From NCBI GenBank assembly GCA_016867175.1, contig VGKF01000032.1, forward strand, positions 1-7,797: 7,797 nucleotides of DNA. The letters run 5' to 3'. The notes under the pieces were generated by a model. That model saw only the letters and a list, made by a program, of their open reading frames with translations, did no database searches and had not been told where the DNA came from. Made by a program: the position numbers and the translations under genes. Origin of the DNA: Candidatus Omnitrophota bacterium (GTDB lineage Bacteria > Omnitrophota > Gorgyraeia > Gygaellales > Profunditerraquicolaceae). Every line of letters begins with the position of its first letter. Position 1 is the first letter of the stretch. Positions 6,044 to 7,797 of the stretch are shown here, one piece after another.

Positions 6044-6086
6044 CATCGTTCCATTAAAGAGATACGGCGGGAAATGAGGTAATAAA

Positions 6087-7334
6087 ATGATAAATGAACA
6101 CCGCGTAGTAATTACAGGTATGGGCGTGATCACTCCGGTAGGAAACAGCCTTGATTCCTTCTGGAAGTCAATGGAGAATGGCATCTCTGGCGCGGATAAG
6201 TTAAGCTGTTTTGACGCTAGAGCCTTTGACAGCCGTATCGCCTGTGAAATAAAGAATTTTGAACCTGGCCTTTACGGAATCAGCCCCAAAGAGGCCAGAC
6301 GCATGGAGAAATTCGTACAGTTTGCCATGGCCTGCGCTAAACAATCACTGGATCATTCTGGTTTAGATTTAGAAAAAGAAGATAAAGAGCGCATCGGAGT
6401 TATCGTAGGTTCAGGTATAGGCAGCCTGGGGATTATCGAAGAGCAGCATAACATATTTTTAAAGGGCGGGCCTTCCAGGATCTCTCCTTTTTTAATCCCC
6501 ATGCTTATTGTAAATGAGGCCTCAGGCCAGATTGCTATTGCCTATGGCCTTAAGGGGCCGAACTCCTGCGTGACTACTGCCTGCGCCTCCGGCAGCCATG
6601 CTATCGGAGATGCCTTCAGGGTTATCCAGCGCGGGGATGCGGATGTGATGCTTACCGGGGGGACAGAGAGCGCCATTACCTACTTAGGGCTAGGCGGTTT
6701 CTGTGCCCTCAAAGCACTTTCTACCAGGAATGATGAACCTAAAAAAGCCAGCCGCCCATTTGATGCCCAGCGCGACGGCTTTGTGATGGCTGAAGGCTGC
6801 GGGGTCGTGGTGCTTGAGAGCCTGGAGCATGCCAAAAAAAGAGGCGCCAATATTATTGCCGAGATGGTAGGGTTCGGGATGTCTTGCGACGCTTATCATA
6901 TTACAGCGCCTGACCCTGACGGAGACGGCGCTTCCAGGTCAATGTTATTGGCCTTAAAAGATGCCAAGGCTAATCCGCAAGATACGGATTATATCAATGC
7001 GCACGGCACCTCTACCAAACTAAATGATAAAATAGAGACCCTGGCGATAAAGAAGGCCTTGGGCGGGCACGCCAAGAAGGTAATGGTCTCTTCCACTAAA
7101 TCCATGACCGGACATCTCTTAGGCGCTGCAGGAGGAGTGGAGTTTATAGCCTGCTGCTTAGCCATAAAGAATAGCGCGGTTCCGCCTACTATAAATTATG
7201 AATTCCCTGACCCTGAATGCGACCTGGACTATGTGCCTAATACCTGCCGTAAGACCGAAGTAGACTTATGCCTCTCCAATTCGTTAGGGTTCGGCGGACA
7301 TAATGCGACCTTGGCTGTCAGAAGGTTTAAATAA
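6087..7334 (+). CDS. fabF: 3-oxoacyl-ACP synthase II (FabF)
   Basis: FabF condenses acyl-ACP with malonyl-ACP, the decarboxylating elongation step of fatty acid synthesis. The 415-residue protein has the Cys-His-His triad of elongating ketosynthases: C166 in TTACASGSHA, H306 in NAHGTST and H343 in STKSMTGHLLGAAGG, with K338 in the last motif. VVITGMGVITPVGN (7-20), GFGMSCDAYHIT (262-273), and the gatekeeper loop GFGG (401-404) in NSLGFGGHNA are also present. These mark it as FabF-like and not FabH-like. GAGGT at 6076-6080 is a fair ribosome-binding site, six bases from the ATG. Unlike the tightly packed genes before it, it follows a 199-base gap with a terminator and two other hairpins, so it may have its own transcription or depend on readthrough. 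Confidence 0.95.
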   Translation: MINEHRVVITGMGVITPVGNSLDSFWKSMENGISGADKLSCFDARAFDSRIACEIKNFEPGLYGISPKEARRMEKFVQFAMACAKQSLDHSGLDLEKEDKERIGVIVGSGIGSLGIIEEQHNIFLKGGPSRISPFLIPMLIVNEASGQIAIAYGLKGPNSCVTTACASGSHAIGDAFRVIQRGDADVMLTGGTESAITYLGLGGFCALKALSTRNDEPKKASRPFDAQRDGFVMAEGCGVVVLESLEHAKKRGANIIAEMVGFGMSCDAYHITAPDPDGDGASRSMLLALKDAKANPQDTDYINAHGTSTKLNDKIETLAIKKALGGHAKKVMVSSTKSMTGHLLGAAGGVEFIACCLAIKNSAVPPTINYEFPDPECDLDYVPNTCRKTEVDLCLSNSLGFGGHNATLAVRRFK

Positions 7335-7368
7335 TAACGCCAAAGCTAACACCTCTTTAGAATATAAA

Positions 7369-7797
7369 ATGGGATACACAATAGCAGAGAAGATATTGAT
7401 GGCTCATACCGGCAAAAAAGAAATAAAGCCGGGAGAGTTTATCGAGGCCAAAGTTGCCGTAGCCTTAGGAAATGATATTACCGCGCCCTTTGCGATAGAG
7501 GAGTTTAAGAAATCAGGAGCGGTTAAGGTTTTTGATAATAAAAAAATAGTGCTTGTCCCTGACCATTTTGCTCCGGCAAAAGACTTGCGTAGCGCAAACC
7601 AGTGTAAGATCCTGGCTGATTTTGCCAAAGAGCAGGGGATAAAGAATTATTTTGAAGTGGGCTGTATGGGGATTGAACATGCGCTCCTCCCGGAGAAAGG
7701 ACTGGTCTTGCCTGGAGATTTAATCATCGGAGCGGATTCGCATACCTGCACCTATGGGGCCTTAGGCGCTTATGCTACAGGGGTAGGTTCAACTGAT
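7369..7797 (+). CDS. leuC: 3-isopropylmalate dehydratase large subunit, N-terminal part (partial)
   Basis: The frame starts at ATG 7369 and runs off the right edge after 143 codons. It is the N-terminal part of an aconitase-superfamily large subunit of the LeuC/homoaconitase type. It begins MGYTIAEKILMAHTGKKEIKPGE-like sequence, then LGNDITAP (33-40), VPDHFAP (63-69), YFEVGCMGIEH (94-104) and PGDLIIGADSHTCTYGALG (115-133). LeuC with LeuD isomerises 2-isopropylmalate to 3-isopropylmalate in leucine synthesis using a 4Fe-4S cluster; the cluster cysteines lie beyond the window. The sequence resembles the shorter archaeal/HACN-like subfamily, so homoaconitase activity is an alternative that this fragment cannot exclude. 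It lies 34 bases after fabF with no terminator between, suggesting shared transcription. No good Shine-Dalgarno is visible. Confidence 0.88.
   Translation, partial: MGYTIAEKILMAHTGKKEIKPGEFIEAKVAVALGNDITAPFAIEEFKKSGAVKVFDNKKIVLVPDHFAPAKDLRSANQCKILADFAKEQGIKNYFEVGCMGIEHALLPEKGLVLPGDLIIGADSHTCTYGALGAYATGVGSTD

Noticed and set aside
5888..6086. A small RNA gene or riboswitch in the acpP-fabF gap.
   Set aside because: The hairpins are separate simple stems and do not match any riboswitch architecture I know; a terminator plus repeat elements explains them more simply.
7086..7140. Possible domain fusion or odd ketosynthase in fabF because of KLND in place of the common PLND after GTST.
   Set aside because: All catalytic residues and the full length are standard; a single substitution next to the motif is within normal family variation.

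Overview
The window is a compact, entirely plus-strand stretch of bacterial core genome. The last 57 codons of an unidentified gene come first. They are followed by rsmD, coaD, a DUF177/YceD gene, rpmF, plsX, fabH, fabD, fabG, acpP and fabF, and finally the first 143 codons of a leuC-type gene that runs off the right edge. All ten complete genes look intact, with their catalytic or metal-binding residues present. I see no tRNA, rRNA, CRISPR array, insertion sequence or phage gene.

The source is a Gram-negative-like or uncultured bacterium of moderate GC content, with many ATA and AGG codons. The gene order rpmF-plsX-fabH-fabD-fabG-acpP-fabF is widespread in bacteria. Firmicutes carry a fapR gene next to plsX in this cluster; here there is none. 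An origin in Omnitrophota or a similar environmental lineage is my guess from the general look of the proteins and of the AAATCCCAA and GCGAGCGAAGCGA-type intergenic repeats. The sequence alone does not prove it.

Layout: bases 1-1314 hold the unidentified 3' end, rsmD (16S rRNA methylation) and coaD (coenzyme A synthesis, whose product supplies the acyl carrier protein prosthetic group). An imperfect inverted repeat separates rsmD from coaD. Bases 1329-1932 hold DUF177 and ribosomal protein L32, overlapping by 14 bases. Bases 1972-5887 form a tight lipid block of plsX, fabH, fabD, fabG and acpP, with fabH/fabD and fabD/fabG overlapping. Bases 5888-6086 are a 199-base gap with three successive hairpins, the first a probable terminator. 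fabF and leuC follow.

The genes link ribosome synthesis (rsmD, DUF177, rpmF) to membrane lipid synthesis. CoaD makes the CoA precursor used for holo-ACP. FabD loads malonate on ACP, FabH starts chains, FabF extends them, FabG reduces the 3-keto group, and PlsX moves finished acyl chains to phosphate for phospholipid synthesis. The dehydratase (FabZ/FabA), the enoyl reductase and acetyl-CoA carboxylase are not in this window. I found no evidence of a new biological system. The points most worth a second look are the two intergenic repeat regions and a FabG cofactor pocket that looks NADH-type rather than NADPH-type.
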